DNA of 64,000 nucleotides, taken from assembly GCF_019976755.1 (NCBI RefSeq), contig NZ_AP023441.1, positions 5,577,501 to 5,641,500 of the forward strand, read 5' to 3'. This document shows positions 17,220 through 26,466 of this stretch, piece by piece. Position 1 is the first letter of the stretch, and each line of letters starts with the position of its first letter. This DNA is from Nostoc sp. MS1. GTDB lineage: Bacteria > Cyanobacteriota > Cyanobacteriia > Cyanobacteriales > Nostocaceae. The translations under genes were made by a program, and so were the position numbers. The notes under the pieces are model-generated. The model was given only the letters and a program-made list of their open reading frames with translations. It was not told where the DNA came from and made no database searches.

Positions 17220-20200
17220 ATGAAATATCAGGTTGGTGGTAGTCTCCCTAGTGATGATCCTAATTATGTTATGCGTCAGGCGGACGAACAACTTTACACT
17301 AGCTTGAAAGCTGGTAATTTTTGTTACGTTTTCAATTCTCGTCAGATGGGGAAGTCGTCTTTACTACATCGTACAAGTCATCATCTGACTCAAGAGGGTT
17401 ATACATGTATATATATAGATGTGACACGCTTGGGTAGCGAAGATACAACCTCTGAACAATGGTACAAAGGGATCATTATTAGCCTTTTTTATAGTTTAAA
17501 TTTGGCTGTAAAAGTCAATTTTAAACAATGGTGGGAAATGCAGGCTGGTCTTTCTCCTGTACAAAAGTTAAATCAGTTCGTAGAAGAATTGCTACTATCG
17601 CATCAGCAAAGTGAACGTATATTTATATTTATTGATGAAATTGATAGCTTATTGAGTTTGAGTTTTTCGGTCAGTGACTTCTTTGCTTGGATTCGTTATT
17701 GTTATAACCAAAGAGCGCACGACCCAAGATTCCTAAGTTTAGGATTTGCCGTGTTTGGGGTGGTTACTCCATCTGATTTAATCACTGATAAGCGCCGTAC
17801 ACCCTTTAATATTGGTACAGCAATTCAGTTGTATGGTTTTACACTCATTGAAGCTACGCCATTACTTAAAGGGTTAGAAGAAGTAGTTAGTCAACCACAA
17901 GCAGTATTAGAGAAAATTATTGACTGGACAGGTGGACAACCATTCCTCACACAAAAACTTTGTCAGTTAGTTGTCAAAGCTGCATGGGAAACACCAAACG
18001 GGAAAATTGATTTACCTCCAGCTATAGCTGGCTATTGGGTAGAACAACTGGTACAAAGGCAGATTATTCAATATTGGGAAAGCAAAGATGAACCAGAACA
18101 CCTGCGAACAATTCGCGATCGCCTTTTATTCAATGAACAACGCGCCAGCAGGTTATTAGGCATTTATCAACAGGTACTGCAAGCAGAAGCGACTAATCTA
18201 CCCATAGAGATTGATGATAGTCAAGAACAAAAAGAATTATTACTATCTGGTGTAGTTGAGAAACACAATGGTTATCTGAAAATTAAAAATTCTATATATC
18301 GTCATGTTTTTAATCATCAATGGGTAATTAGGCACTTAGACAATCTCCGTCCTTATTCTCAAGTCTTCAATGCTTGGATAGCATCGAATTATCAAGATGA
18401 GTCACGGTTATTGCGAGGACAAGCGCTCAAAGATGCTCAAAGTTGGTCGCAGGGTAAAAGTTTGAGCGATTTGGATTATCGTTTCCTTGCAGCTAGTCAA
18501 GAATACGAACAGCGCGAAATTCAAAACGGATTAGAAGCAGCACGACTACAAGAAGTAGAAACGCGGCTAGCACAAGAGAAAAAAACAGCTAGAGTGCAAA
18601 GATTGCTGCTGACGGGAATGTGTATTAAGTTCTTTATTTCCACCGCTTTGGCTATAGGCATTTACATGATGTACTGCCAAGCCAAAACCAGCGAAATTCA
18701 AGCTAAAACCAGCGAAATTCAAGCACTTATATCAAGTTCCGAGGGAAGATTCGCCTCAAATCGTAAGTTAGATGCCATCTTAGAAGCAATTAAAGCCAAA
18801 TATCGACTACAACAACTAGAAAAACCTAACCCAGAGGTAAACAAGCAGGCAGAGAAGGTACTGCGACAAGCTGTTTATAGTGCAGATGAATATAACCGTT
18901 TTTCAGGTCATACCGCAGCTGTGATGGGAGTAGATATTAGTCCTGATAGTTCTCTGATTGCTTCAGCCAGTCTAGATAGAACTATCAAACTTTGGCAGCG
19001 TGATGGTAAAGAAGTCGCCACCCTCGCAGGTCATCAGGGGGGAGTGAGAGCCGTTAAATTTAGTCCTGATGGTCAAATGCTGGCCTCAGCCAGCGAGGAT
19101 GGTACTATTAGACTTTGGAAACGAGACGGGACTTTACTCAAGACTTTTCAAGGTCATACCGCTTCAGTCTGGGGAGTCGCCTTTAGCCAGGATGGTCACT
19201 TTTTAGTTTCTACTGGTTGGGATAAAACAGTAAGGCTTTGGAAATTGGACGGGACTTTACTCAAAACTTTTGCTGGTTACAAAGCTGGATTTTGGGGTGT
19301 GGCATTTAGTCCCGATGCTCAAACCGTCGCCGCCACGAATCTAGATGGTACAGTGAGACTTTGGCAAAGAGATGGTTCCGGTTGGCAAAACGCCAAAACC
19401 TTACAGCCGCTTACAGGTCACGCAGCTTGGGTGGTAGGAGTAGCCTTCAGTCCTGATGGACAAACGCTTGCTTCGGCTAGTGAAGACAAAACCGTCAAAC
19501 TATGGCGGCGAGATTCCACAGGCAATTACCGCCTAGATAAGACACTTACAGGTCATAGTGCGGGAGTTACGGGAGTTGCTTTTAGTCCAGATGGGCAAAC
19601 AATAGCTTCTGCTAGTCTCGACAAAACAATTAAACTGTGGAACATTGATGGTACACAACTAAGAACACTCCAAGGTCATAGTGCGTCTATTTGGGGAACC
19701 ACTTATAGTCCTGATGGCAGCTTCATTGCCTCGGCGGGTGCAGAAAACCTTGTCCGACTCTGGCAAAGCCAAAATCCATTTTCCCAAAATGCGATCGCCC
19801 ATAGTGGGGGTATTTGGTCAATAGCAATTAGCCGCGATAGTTCCACCATCGCCACAGCCAGCCACGAAAACAAAATTAAATTTTGGAGTCGCCAAGGCAA
19901 ATTGCTCAAGACTTTCACACAAAACAAAGTGGTTTTCGAGGTTTCATTCAGTGATGATGGCAAGTTAATCGCTTTTCCCGCTTACGATGATACAGTCACA
20001 GTCAAGCGATCAGACAATACTACTGTAGCTACCTATAAAGATACTCAAGGTAAAATTACAGGAGCAGTATTAAGTCCTGATGGAAAAGCGATCGCTGTTG
20101 CTAATGTTGATAAGATAGCTCAAATATGGAAGCTTAATCAGCCTACACGGCAAATTCTCAGAGGGCATCAGGCGGAAGTTTGGCAAGTTACCTTTAGTCC

Positions 20201-20768
20201 CGATAGTAAAATGGTGGCTACTGCTAGTGCTGATGGAACTGCAAAAGTTTGGACATTAGATGGGAAATTAGTGACAACACTGGTTGGACACAAAGCAGGT
20301 GTATGGAGAGTTACCTTCAGTCCTGACAGTAAAATGGTAGCTACTGCCAGTGGCGATAATACTATGAAGTTGTGGACAATTGAGGGTAAACTGCTGAGAA
20401 CCTTTAAAGGTCATACAGCAGCCGTATGGGGAGTAGCATTTAGTCCCGTTGGCGATAGCCTGCCGTCAGGCACTGGTAAAATACTGGCTTCTGGTAGTGT
20501 AGATGCTACCGTCAAGCTTTGGAAACTGGATGGTACAGAAATTACAACTCTCACCGGACATAGCGCCGCTATTAGAAAGATCGCTATCAGCCGCGATGGT
20601 ACAATCCTCGCTTCTGGCGGTGATGACAATACCCTGATTTTGTGGAATATACCACGAATCGCCAACTTGAATGCCATAAAATATGCCTGCAATCTAGTCA
20701 AAGATTATTTGCAAAATAATACAGCTTTGACTGAGAGCGATCGGCGCATTTGCGAGAAGTTTTTATAG
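17220..20768 (+). CDS. AAA-like ATPase with 14 WD40 repeats
   Basis: 1182 aa. Residues 1 to about 400 are an AAA-like domain with Walker A FNSRQMGKSSL (about 38) and Walker B IFIFIDEIDSLL. A coiled-coil-like stretch and one membrane segment (about 461-482, FFISTALAIGIYMMY) follow, then a short TPR-like linker. The C-terminal 600 residues hold fourteen WD40 units (typical FSPDGQTLASASEDKTVKLW), enough for two seven-bladed propellers. The build matches STAND/NLR-like sensors, with the propellers as ligand platform. Unit 13 carries an extra eight residues encoded by a dispersed repeat at 20448-20474. Function and partners are unknown; the HTH-AAA gene upstream is the obvious candidate. Confidence 0.9.
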   Translation: MKYQVGGSLPSDDPNYVMRQADEQLYTSLKAGNFCYVFNSRQMGKSSLLHRTSHHLTQEGYTCIYIDVTRLGSEDTTSEQWYKGIIISLFYSLNLAVKVNFKQWWEMQAGLSPVQKLNQFVEELLLSHQQSERIFIFIDEIDSLLSLSFSVSDFFAWIRYCYNQRAHDPRFLSLGFAVFGVVTPSDLITDKRRTPFNIGTAIQLYGFTLIEATPLLKGLEEVVSQPQAVLEKIIDWTGGQPFLTQKLCQLVVKAAWETPNGKIDLPPAIAGYWVEQLVQRQIIQYWESKDEPEHLRTIRDRLLFNEQRASRLLGIYQQVLQAEATNLPIEIDDSQEQKELLLSGVVEKHNGYLKIKNSIYRHVFNHQWVIRHLDNLRPYSQVFNAWIASNYQDESRLLRGQALKDAQSWSQGKSLSDLDYRFLAASQEYEQREIQNGLEAARLQEVETRLAQEKKTARVQRLLLTGMCIKFFISTALAIGIYMMYCQAKTSEIQAKTSEIQALISSSEGRFASNRKLDAILEAIKAKYRLQQLEKPNPEVNKQAEKVLRQAVYSADEYNRFSGHTAAVMGVDISPDSSLIASASLDRTIKLWQRDGKEVATLAGHQGGVRAVKFSPDGQMLASASEDGTIRLWKRDGTLLKTFQGHTASVWGVAFSQDGHFLVSTGWDKTVRLWKLDGTLLKTFAGYKAGFWGVAFSPDAQTVAATNLDGTVRLWQRDGSGWQNAKTLQPLTGHAAWVVGVAFSPDGQTLASASEDKTVKLWRRDSTGNYRLDKTLTGHSAGVTGVAFSPDGQTIASASLDKTIKLWNIDGTQLRTLQGHSASIWGTTYSPDGSFIASAGAENLVRLWQSQNPFSQNAIAHSGGIWSIAISRDSSTIATASHENKIKFWSRQGKLLKTFTQNKVVFEVSFSDDGKLIAFPAYDDTVTVKRSDNTTVATYKDTQGKITGAVLSPDGKAIAVANVDKIAQIWKLNQPTRQILRGHQAEVWQVTFSPDSKMVATASADGTAKVWTLDGKLVTTLVGHKAGVWRVTFSPDSKMVATASGDNTMKLWTIEGKLLRTFKGHTAAVWGVAFSPVGDSLPSGTGKILASGSVDATVKLWKLDGTEITTLTGHSAAIRKIAISRDGTILASGGDDNTLILWNIPRIANLNAIKYACNLVKDYLQNNTALTESDRRICEKFL
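20448..20474 (+). repeat. Palindromic repeat inserted in frame within a WD40 unit
   Basis: GTTGGCGATAGCCTGCCGTC plus AGGCACT encodes VGDSLPSGT between FSP and GKILASG, where other units have a single Asp. GCCTG/CAGGC forms a hairpin. The sequence resembles the intergenic repeat near 14070 (gttggcgttagcct), so an intergenic repeat appears to have entered the gene without breaking its frame. Confidence 0.65.
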
Positions 20769-21142
20769 GTAATACCAATTCAAAATTCGCTCATTAAGAA
20801 AGCCAAACTTTGCTACGCTTTGAAAGCTTGTATCTGTTTCTCAATTTTGACTACTTGCTATTAACCGTAAATATACAAGACAAATCAACCCGTTTAATGC
20901 TTGTTGATGTACTGGCTCATTTTTGTCTTTATATTGACTTTATATATCTATTTTCATTGAACATTTGTTATGGTACGTCCGTCATCTGTTATTTGTATAG
21001 GATCTTGACATTGCTGTTAATAGCATTTCATTCTAAAAAAATATTTGGCTCATTTTCAATATCAAAAAAAATTAAAGTTATAGTTAATATTTTTCAGTGA
21101 ATTAACTGTTGAAGTTGAAATATAAAAATTAATAGAATAACT
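20769..21142. other. AT-rich intergenic region
   Basis: 374 bp. A TTG-started reading frame at 20810-21100 has no ribosome-binding site and the hydrophobic, Phe/Leu/Ile-rich composition expected of translated AT-rich DNA, so I do not call it. No other structure is seen. Confidence 0.4.
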
Positions 21143-21559
21143 ATGTTTGCAAGAATCTACTTTATTTATATGAAATCTTTCTCCCAATCTTTAGCAATTC
21201 TAGCTTCATCTTTGGGGTTGTTATCTATCAATGCTATTATTGCTCTACCTGCTCATGCCTCAATTGTATGTGGCTCAGGGACAATTAGTAATTATCAGAA
21301 CGGTTCCTTAGCAAGTTGTATACTTGATCAAGATACAACTGTGCAGGTTTCTCATTCTAATACAGGAACAGCTAATTTTTATTGCCAAGCTAAAAAGTTA
21401 ATATCTTTTGATGATAAAGGTCAGTTTCAAAGTTGCTATCTTTATCAGGAAATACAAATTAGAAAAGATAACTTAGTTGAAACTTGTCCAACACAATATA
21501 GAGTCTCTATCTTAGCTTCAACTAAGGGTATTGAATCTATTAGTTGTAGTCCTTATTAG
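21143..21559 (+). CDS. Secreted small hypothetical protein
   Basis: 129-138 aa. The likely start is the ATG at 21170, giving MKSFSQ followed by a signal peptide (SLAILASSLGLLSI) with a plausible cleavage at AHAS. The mature protein of about 100 residues has six Cys, suggesting disulfides in the periplasm or outside. I recognise no family. It is convergent with the pentapeptide gene across a strong bidirectional terminator. Confidence 0.6.
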   Translation: MFARIYFIYMKSFSQSLAILASSLGLLSINAIIALPAHASIVCGSGTISNYQNGSLASCILDQDTTVQVSHSNTGTANFYCQAKKLISFDDKGQFQSCYLYQEIQIRKDNLVETCPTQYRVSILASTKGIESISCSPY

Positions 21560-21603
21560 AGATTTTATGAAAATTAATTACATTGGCAGCGCATAACTCA
21601 CCT

Positions 21604-21639
21604 GTACAGGCGTAGATTTTTACGAATATACGCCTGTAC
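21604..21639. terminator. Bidirectional terminator hairpin
   Basis: A perfect 11-bp stem, GTACAGGCGTA (21604-21614) with TACGCCTGTAC (21629-21639), lies between two convergent genes. Confidence 0.75.
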
Positions 21640-21643
21640 TATT

Positions 21644-22168
21644 CTATTGATCTAAAATTGTGCCTTCTACATTAGCTCCTTCTAAATTTGCGCCGTTGAG
21701 ATTAGCTTGACTCAAATCAGCTTGGTTGAGATTTGCCTGTTCCAAGTCAGCCACAGTTAAATCTGCACCACTGAGATCGGCCCTATCCAAGTTTGCTGCT
21801 TGCAAGTTAGCTTCTTGCAACTCTGCTTCACTGAGATTGGCTTGAATTAGTTTGGCAACAGTCAAATTAGCTTTGCTTAAATTAGCACCATCTAAAATCG
21901 CACCATCTAGAATTGCACCATCTAGAATTGCACCGCCTAAATTACTACCTGAGAGGTTAGCATTTCTTAAATCTGCGCCATTCAAATCTGCTTCTACTAA
22001 ACTACTACCCGCTAAATTAGCATCTCTAAGATCCGCTCCATCTAAAACAGCTTGATCGAAAATTACACCACTTAACTCTGCTCCCCTTAAGTCTGCCTCA
22101 CTTAAGTGGATAGCAGTGAAATTTCTCTCACCCGCAGCGTAGTTTTTTAGGAGTTCGTTTGCTTTCAT
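21644..22168 (-). CDS. Pentapeptide-repeat protein
   Basis: 174 aa. After a short N-terminal helix (MKANELLKNYAAGERNF) almost the whole protein is A(D/N)LxX pentapeptides, about 30 of them, which predict a right-handed quadrilateral beta helix of seven to eight coils. There is no signal peptide, so it is cytosolic. At 21893-21940 a 15-bp DNA unit is repeated three times and encodes AILDG three times, a sign of recent internal expansion. Such proteins are numerous in cyanobacteria (RfrA and HetL are examples) and usually act by protein contact; the target here is unknown. Confidence 0.93.
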   Translation of the reverse strand: MKANELLKNYAAGERNFTAIHLSEADLRGAELSGVIFDQAVLDGADLRDANLAGSSLVEADLNGADLRNANLSGSNLGGAILDGAILDGAILDGANLSKANLTVAKLIQANLSEAELQEANLQAANLDRADLSGADLTVADLEQANLNQADLSQANLNGANLEGANVEGTILDQ

Positions 22169-22202
22169 ACTGATACTTCACCTATGCTAAATAGCCGATT
22201 AA

Positions 22203-22233
22203 AAAATTCCCAATACTCGCTATTGGGAATTTT
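22203..22233 (-). terminator. Terminator-like hairpin in the leader of the pentapeptide gene
   Basis: A perfect 13-bp stem, AAAATTCCCAATA (22203-22215) with TATTGGGAATTTT (22221-22233), loop ctcgc. On the minus strand it runs into a T tract. It lies 35 bp upstream of the pentapeptide start with no minus-strand gene before it, so it may be an attenuator. It could also block transcription entering from the right. Confidence 0.6.
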
Positions 22234-22367
22234 GTCATCATTATGGAAACACACTCTAAATTAAGTTAACAAATATTAACTAGATACATAACTACCTTTA
22301 GGCATGGGTTAAATTCATTCCTTAGATAGATGTTTGAGCAATATCACTCAATTCAATAACGAAGATA

Positions 22368-22510
22368 CAAGTGGGGACAATACGGTTCGGTTAAAGGGGA
22401 AAGGCGAAGGGGAAAAGGGAAGAAAAAACCTTTAACCCTTACCCTTTAACCTTTTCCCTAAACCAATTATTAGTTCAAAATGCTTATCCGAACCGTATTG
22501 CAAGTGGGGA
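22368..22510. mobile_element. MITE-like element with 10-bp target duplication
   Basis: The element spans 22378-22500 (123 bp). Its ends are perfect 13-bp inverted repeats, CAATACGGTTCGG at 22378-22390 and CCGAACCGTATTG at 22488-22500, extending to 16 of 17. It is flanked by identical 10-bp direct repeats CAAGTGGGGA at 22368-22377 and 22501-22510. The interior is purine-rich on the left and pyrimidine-rich on the right and can fold back. It has no coding capacity, so it must be moved in trans. A 10-bp duplication fits IS4-type transposases; the parent is not in the window. Confidence 0.88.
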
Positions 22511-22762
22511 GTAGGAGAGATGGGAGAGACAAGGGAGTGGCGAAAGAAACCCACCCCTAACCCCTCCCAGGATGGGAATAGGGGAAAACAACTATGGACT
22601 AATGGCTAAATTTGCAATTCTTATCAACTTTATTCGGGAAAACCAAATTAATAACTTGTATCCAGAAGCAATTATTTCTAAGCCGTCTGTGATTTGTGAT
22701 CCCTACTGAAAATTACACGCAAAATACATAGGCTTAGTATCCTTCAGAGTAGGAGATTAGGT

Positions 22763-23005
22763 ATGGTTCAAGTTCGCTACAGTGAACAGAATGGTGAACG
22801 GTATGAACTAGAGATTAGTGACAATCATATTGTAGTACGTACCGAAAGCCGCAGTGCGCTTGTGGGTAATAGACCGTTTGAAGTCGCCACTGTTTTGCCT
22901 CAATCCTATAATATTCTCAATAGATTTGATAACTCAAATCTATTTGCACAGGTGGGTGTAGAAGTGTTCCAAGCTAAAGAACCAAGTCAGGATAGTGCTT
23001 TGTGA
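22763..23005 (+). CDS. Small hypothetical protein
   Basis: 80 aa with a good ribosome-binding site (AGGAG 10 bp before the ATG). It is mixed alpha/beta and acidic with no signal peptide, beginning MVQVRYSEQNGERYELEISD, which looks like paired beta strands. I recognise no family. The PEP-CTERM gene follows after 273 bp, too far for certain co-transcription. Confidence 0.65.
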   Translation: MVQVRYSEQNGERYELEISDNHIVVRTESRSALVGNRPFEVATVLPQSYNILNRFDNSNLFAQVGVEVFQAKEPSQDSAL

Positions 23006-23278
23006 TTTCTTTGTGCGATCGCACCACATTTTAGGGAATCATAAATTTAATACCAATTTGCAACAACAAAGCAGCAGATACAAACGTAGAAACCTAAATA
23101 AAACCGCAACGTCTTAATTACAAATTACATCGTATTCGCTGAAAAACTTATCATATCTTGGTAGCTGGTAATGGGTAATTGTCGAAGCAATCACCCACTA
23201 CTAATTAAACCAACAATATTGTAAGTAACTGACCGGATTTGATATTACGAATTAAAACTTGGTAGGAGGAGTAAGGCT

Positions 23279-26041
23279 GTGAAGCTGTTTTGGAATATTT
23301 GTTTTTATGGTATATTCTGGCTGTGGAATCTGACGTTCTTATCTTTTGTTTATTTACTGATATTACCGCTAGTAGGTGTACCTTTATTTTTAGCAACTTT
23401 AAGAGGAGATATCCCTGCTGAATTTTCCTTAACGCTTGTAGCCTTAATTGCCATTCCTACCATCGCTAGTATTATCGGTGGCTGGCGATTTCTCAAACAG
23501 CCATTACAACTTATTCGGCTATTTTATGGTGTTGAAGCTCCGCTATTTACCTTATGTTTATTACGGTTATTTCTGATTCGGGAACTGACACCAGCCAGCA
23601 GTCAAATTATGCTGACAACGGGTGTTTGTATAGCGGCTTTTGCGGGAGAACTATTTTGGGGTTATGCTTCTCGACGTAAGAACGGATTGCAGTGGGTGCA
23701 AATGTTAGCCCATACTTTGATGCTGATATTTGGCATTTATGCAGGTGCAGTATTATTATTCTATGCCTTACCTCTAGCCGTATTCTTAATAAAAGAGTTT
23801 TGCAAGTTTGAATGGGTAATGCCATTATGGTATATGTTATACCATTCAGCTTTTATTGGTGGTTTATTATTTATTTTACTGTGGTTAATTCTTACTGGCT
23901 TTAGTGCAACATTGTTTATTGCTATGCCATCGGCATTATCAGCAATGTATGTACATTCTGGAGCTAAAATTTTACGGTCATTTGCTTCAGAACATGGAAG
24001 AAACAAGACATTTGTTGGTGCTAGTGCAGTTATTGTGGCATTTGCAGTTACTTTTATATCGTTACAACAGCAGCCCCAAGTATTAGCTTTTTCTTTGTTA
24101 GCTAATGCGCCTAAAAATGATAGCGATCGCCAAACCTTAATAGCCAATTCAGAACAAATCCGTACAGGCTTAGTTAACGCTTATTTATCATCCTATCGCT
24201 ATCTCAGCAGCAAGCAAGATAATAATCACATTACAGTGATGTATCGTGATATTTTAGGCTTAAATAAGTCGGCTGCTGATGGTGTGCAAGGAATTTATAA
24301 TTTCCTTATGTCGCCATTTTTATATAATGGTTCTGAAAAAGATGCGGCTAAGGCAGAAAACATTTACGCAGAATTTTTTGATACGCCTTTACAAAAAGCT
24401 GAAAAAGCAGCAGTTAGTCACGCAGTACAATCTACTTTTAACGAACAAGAAGTTAAGGCAGGTTTATTAAATATCAACGAGAAAAAGGTTTGGTTAGCAT
24501 CACAACAAGTCACAGTTAAAGAACATGGTGATTGGGCTGATGTAGAATTGTACGAAGTTTACAAAAACCAAACACCCGAAGTTCAAGAAGTTTTTTATTC
24601 CTTTTCTCTGCCGGAAAGCGCCGTCATTACGGGCTTATGGTTGGGTGATACTAATAACTTAAACCAACGCTTTAACTTTGTTGTTTCTCCGCGCGGTGCT
24701 GCCCAAAAAGTTTATAATTCTCAAGTGCGACGAGAACGCCCTGTAGATCCAGCCTTACTAGAACAAGTAGGGCCAAGACATTATCGTTTACGGGCTTTTC
24801 CCATTCCTCCCAACAATGTACAACAAATAGAAGGACAACCACCACGCCCCACCGAAATGCACCTATGGTTGACTTATAAGGTGATGGGAGAAGATAAAGG
24901 TTGGGCGATGCCTGATTTGGGGGAAAGACGTAATATCTTTTGGACAGATAAAACTAAGCGTATTCGTAACGGTAAGGAAGTAGGTTTGAAAGAAAATGCT
25001 TGGTTAGAAACATACATTCCCGCCAGTGGTAAAGTTCAACCTGTATTGCATGAGGTGAATTTAGCTGAAGGCTATAAATTATTAGCCAAACCTTTATCTA
25101 AAGGTGATTACACTTTACCTAAAAATCAGCGTATCGCCTTAGTTCTCGACACCTCCCGTAGCATGGGTGAACATACCAAGGAATTGGCACAAACATTATC
25201 TTGGTTGAAACAACACGGCTTTGCTGATAATGATTTAACCAACAATGATGCGGATTTATATCTTACTACTTCCCCTGGTACTACACCCAAACGATTAGAT
25301 GATATCCAGCAATTCCTACCGGAAAAAATCACTTTCTACGGTACAATTCAACCCCAAGAAATGCTGGCACAATTTAATAGTTTGCGTGGGAATACAAGTT
25401 ATGATGCTGTTTTATTGGTAAGTGATGAAGGCAGTTATGAACTGTCGAAAAACAATAAGACTGCGCCTACAATTTCTGCACCTTTGTGGATGGTACATTT
25501 AGGAAGATTGCCTGGGGCTTATAACGATGGCATCATCAAATCATTACAAGATAGTGGCGGTGGTGTTGGTGTTGATATTGCCGAGGTGTTGCAAAGAATA
25601 GCTACAAAATCAGTCTTAGGTGATACGGTTGTAAGTGTTGTTAATGGTTATGCTTGGTATCGGCAAACATTAGAAGCAAGAACCACCAATCAACAAGATG
25701 ATTTACTTCCCTTAGCCGCTAGACAATTAATTTTAGGCTTGAGTAAACAAATTAAGCTAGACAATCTCAAAGGTTTGGACGCAATTCACGCGATCGCTAA
25801 AAAGTATCAGATTGTCAGTCCCTATTCCTCTATGCTGGTATTAGTCAATGACGAACAAAGACGCTTACTCAAAGAGGCAGAAGCCCAAAGCGATCGCTTT
25901 GACCGTAAAGTAGAGAATGGTAAGGAAAATCTCTCTAAACCCAATAATCCCTTAAAAGTTAGTGTACCTGAACCCTCTGGTGGATGGCTATTAGGTGTGA
26001 GTGCGATCGCATTATTTGTACTGGTGAAGCGTCGGCGCTAA
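23279..26041 (+). CDS. PEP-CTERM integral membrane protein with VIT/vWA region
   Basis: 920 aa. The GTG start at 23279 follows AGGAGGAG at 23262-23269. The N-terminal 260 residues contain about seven hydrophobic membrane segments. A VIT-like domain (about 370-560, with VYNSQVRRERPVDPALLEQ) precedes a vWA domain with MIDAS DTSRS (about 620). The C-terminus is a PEP-CTERM sorting signal: VPEPSGG, a hydrophobic helix and the basic end KRRR. The layout matches the model I know as 'PEP-CTERM family integral membrane protein' (TIGR02921). Exosortases process such tails, but none is encoded in this window. A 13-bp-stem terminator follows. Confidence 0.9.
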   Translation: MKLFWNICFYGIFWLWNLTFLSFVYLLILPLVGVPLFLATLRGDIPAEFSLTLVALIAIPTIASIIGGWRFLKQPLQLIRLFYGVEAPLFTLCLLRLFLIRELTPASSQIMLTTGVCIAAFAGELFWGYASRRKNGLQWVQMLAHTLMLIFGIYAGAVLLFYALPLAVFLIKEFCKFEWVMPLWYMLYHSAFIGGLLFILLWLILTGFSATLFIAMPSALSAMYVHSGAKILRSFASEHGRNKTFVGASAVIVAFAVTFISLQQQPQVLAFSLLANAPKNDSDRQTLIANSEQIRTGLVNAYLSSYRYLSSKQDNNHITVMYRDILGLNKSAADGVQGIYNFLMSPFLYNGSEKDAAKAENIYAEFFDTPLQKAEKAAVSHAVQSTFNEQEVKAGLLNINEKKVWLASQQVTVKEHGDWADVELYEVYKNQTPEVQEVFYSFSLPESAVITGLWLGDTNNLNQRFNFVVSPRGAAQKVYNSQVRRERPVDPALLEQVGPRHYRLRAFPIPPNNVQQIEGQPPRPTEMHLWLTYKVMGEDKGWAMPDLGERRNIFWTDKTKRIRNGKEVGLKENAWLETYIPASGKVQPVLHEVNLAEGYKLLAKPLSKGDYTLPKNQRIALVLDTSRSMGEHTKELAQTLSWLKQHGFADNDLTNNDADLYLTTSPGTTPKRLDDIQQFLPEKITFYGTIQPQEMLAQFNSLRGNTSYDAVLLVSDEGSYELSKNNKTAPTISAPLWMVHLGRLPGAYNDGIIKSLQDSGGGVGVDIAEVLQRIATKSVLGDTVVSVVNGYAWYRQTLEARTTNQQDDLLPLAARQLILGLSKQIKLDNLKGLDAIHAIAKKYQIVSPYSSMLVLVNDEQRRLLKEAEAQSDRFDRKVENGKENLSKPNNPLKVSVPEPSGGWLLGVSAIALFVLVKRRR

Positions 26042-26057
26042 ATTATCCATCTGAAAC

Positions 26058-26090
26058 TGATAGGTAATTATAGTTTGTAATTACCTATCA
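26058..26090. terminator. Terminator hairpin
   Basis: A perfect 13-bp stem, TGATAGGTAATTA (26058-26070) with TAATTACCTATCA (26078-26090), lies 17 bp after the PEP-CTERM gene. Confidence 0.7.
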
Positions 26091-26213
26091 TTCATAATCA
26101 TTACCACAGATATTATTCTTTATTTGTCAATCATATTTACAAAAATATAAAAACATAGGTTACTATATTTATGCGTCAAAAACCACCTTGCATTCTTAAC
26201 AACATATGATTAT

Positions 26214-26378
26214 ATGGAAGTCATAGACTTAACACTATCGAGCTACCGTTGGTATCGTCGCTTACGTGGTGGAACGTGGTGGGAAGTAGAAATTCCCTTA
26301 TTTGATGGTTCTCAAATCCTTTGGGTACATAATTTGCCAGAATGTGAATGCTATGTTTTGCAAATAGAAAAATATTAG
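26214..26378 (+). CDS. Small 54-aa protein
   Basis: An ATG-started frame of 54 codons. It is rich in Trp, Tyr and Arg (SYRWYRRLRGGTWWEVEIPL) with two Cys near the end (ECECY), which is not what random AT-rich sequence would give. It looks like a compact beta protein. No clear ribosome-binding site is visible and I recognise no family. It lies between the PEP-CTERM and phytase-like genes on the same strand. Confidence 0.5.
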   Translation: MEVIDLTLSSYRWYRRLRGGTWWEVEIPLFDGSQILWVHNLPECECYVLQIEKY

Positions 26379-26466
26379 TTATTTATTGTCTAAGTCTTGG
26401 TAAATTGATAGTAAAAACTGCTTTACACTTAGGGCTACAAAAGCTTGTGTCCTACTAAAATAAAAT

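Larger units (their letters stand above)
22169..22762. other. Intergenic region with leader hairpin and MITE
   Basis: 594 bp. It contains the hairpin at 22203-22233, the MITE-like element at 22378-22500 and a tandem purine-rich stretch at 22501-22580. No gene is seen. Confidence 0.6.

Noticed and set aside
20810..21100. 96-aa TTG-started frame
   Set aside because: Phe/Leu/Ile-rich composition typical of translated AT-rich DNA and no ribosome-binding site.
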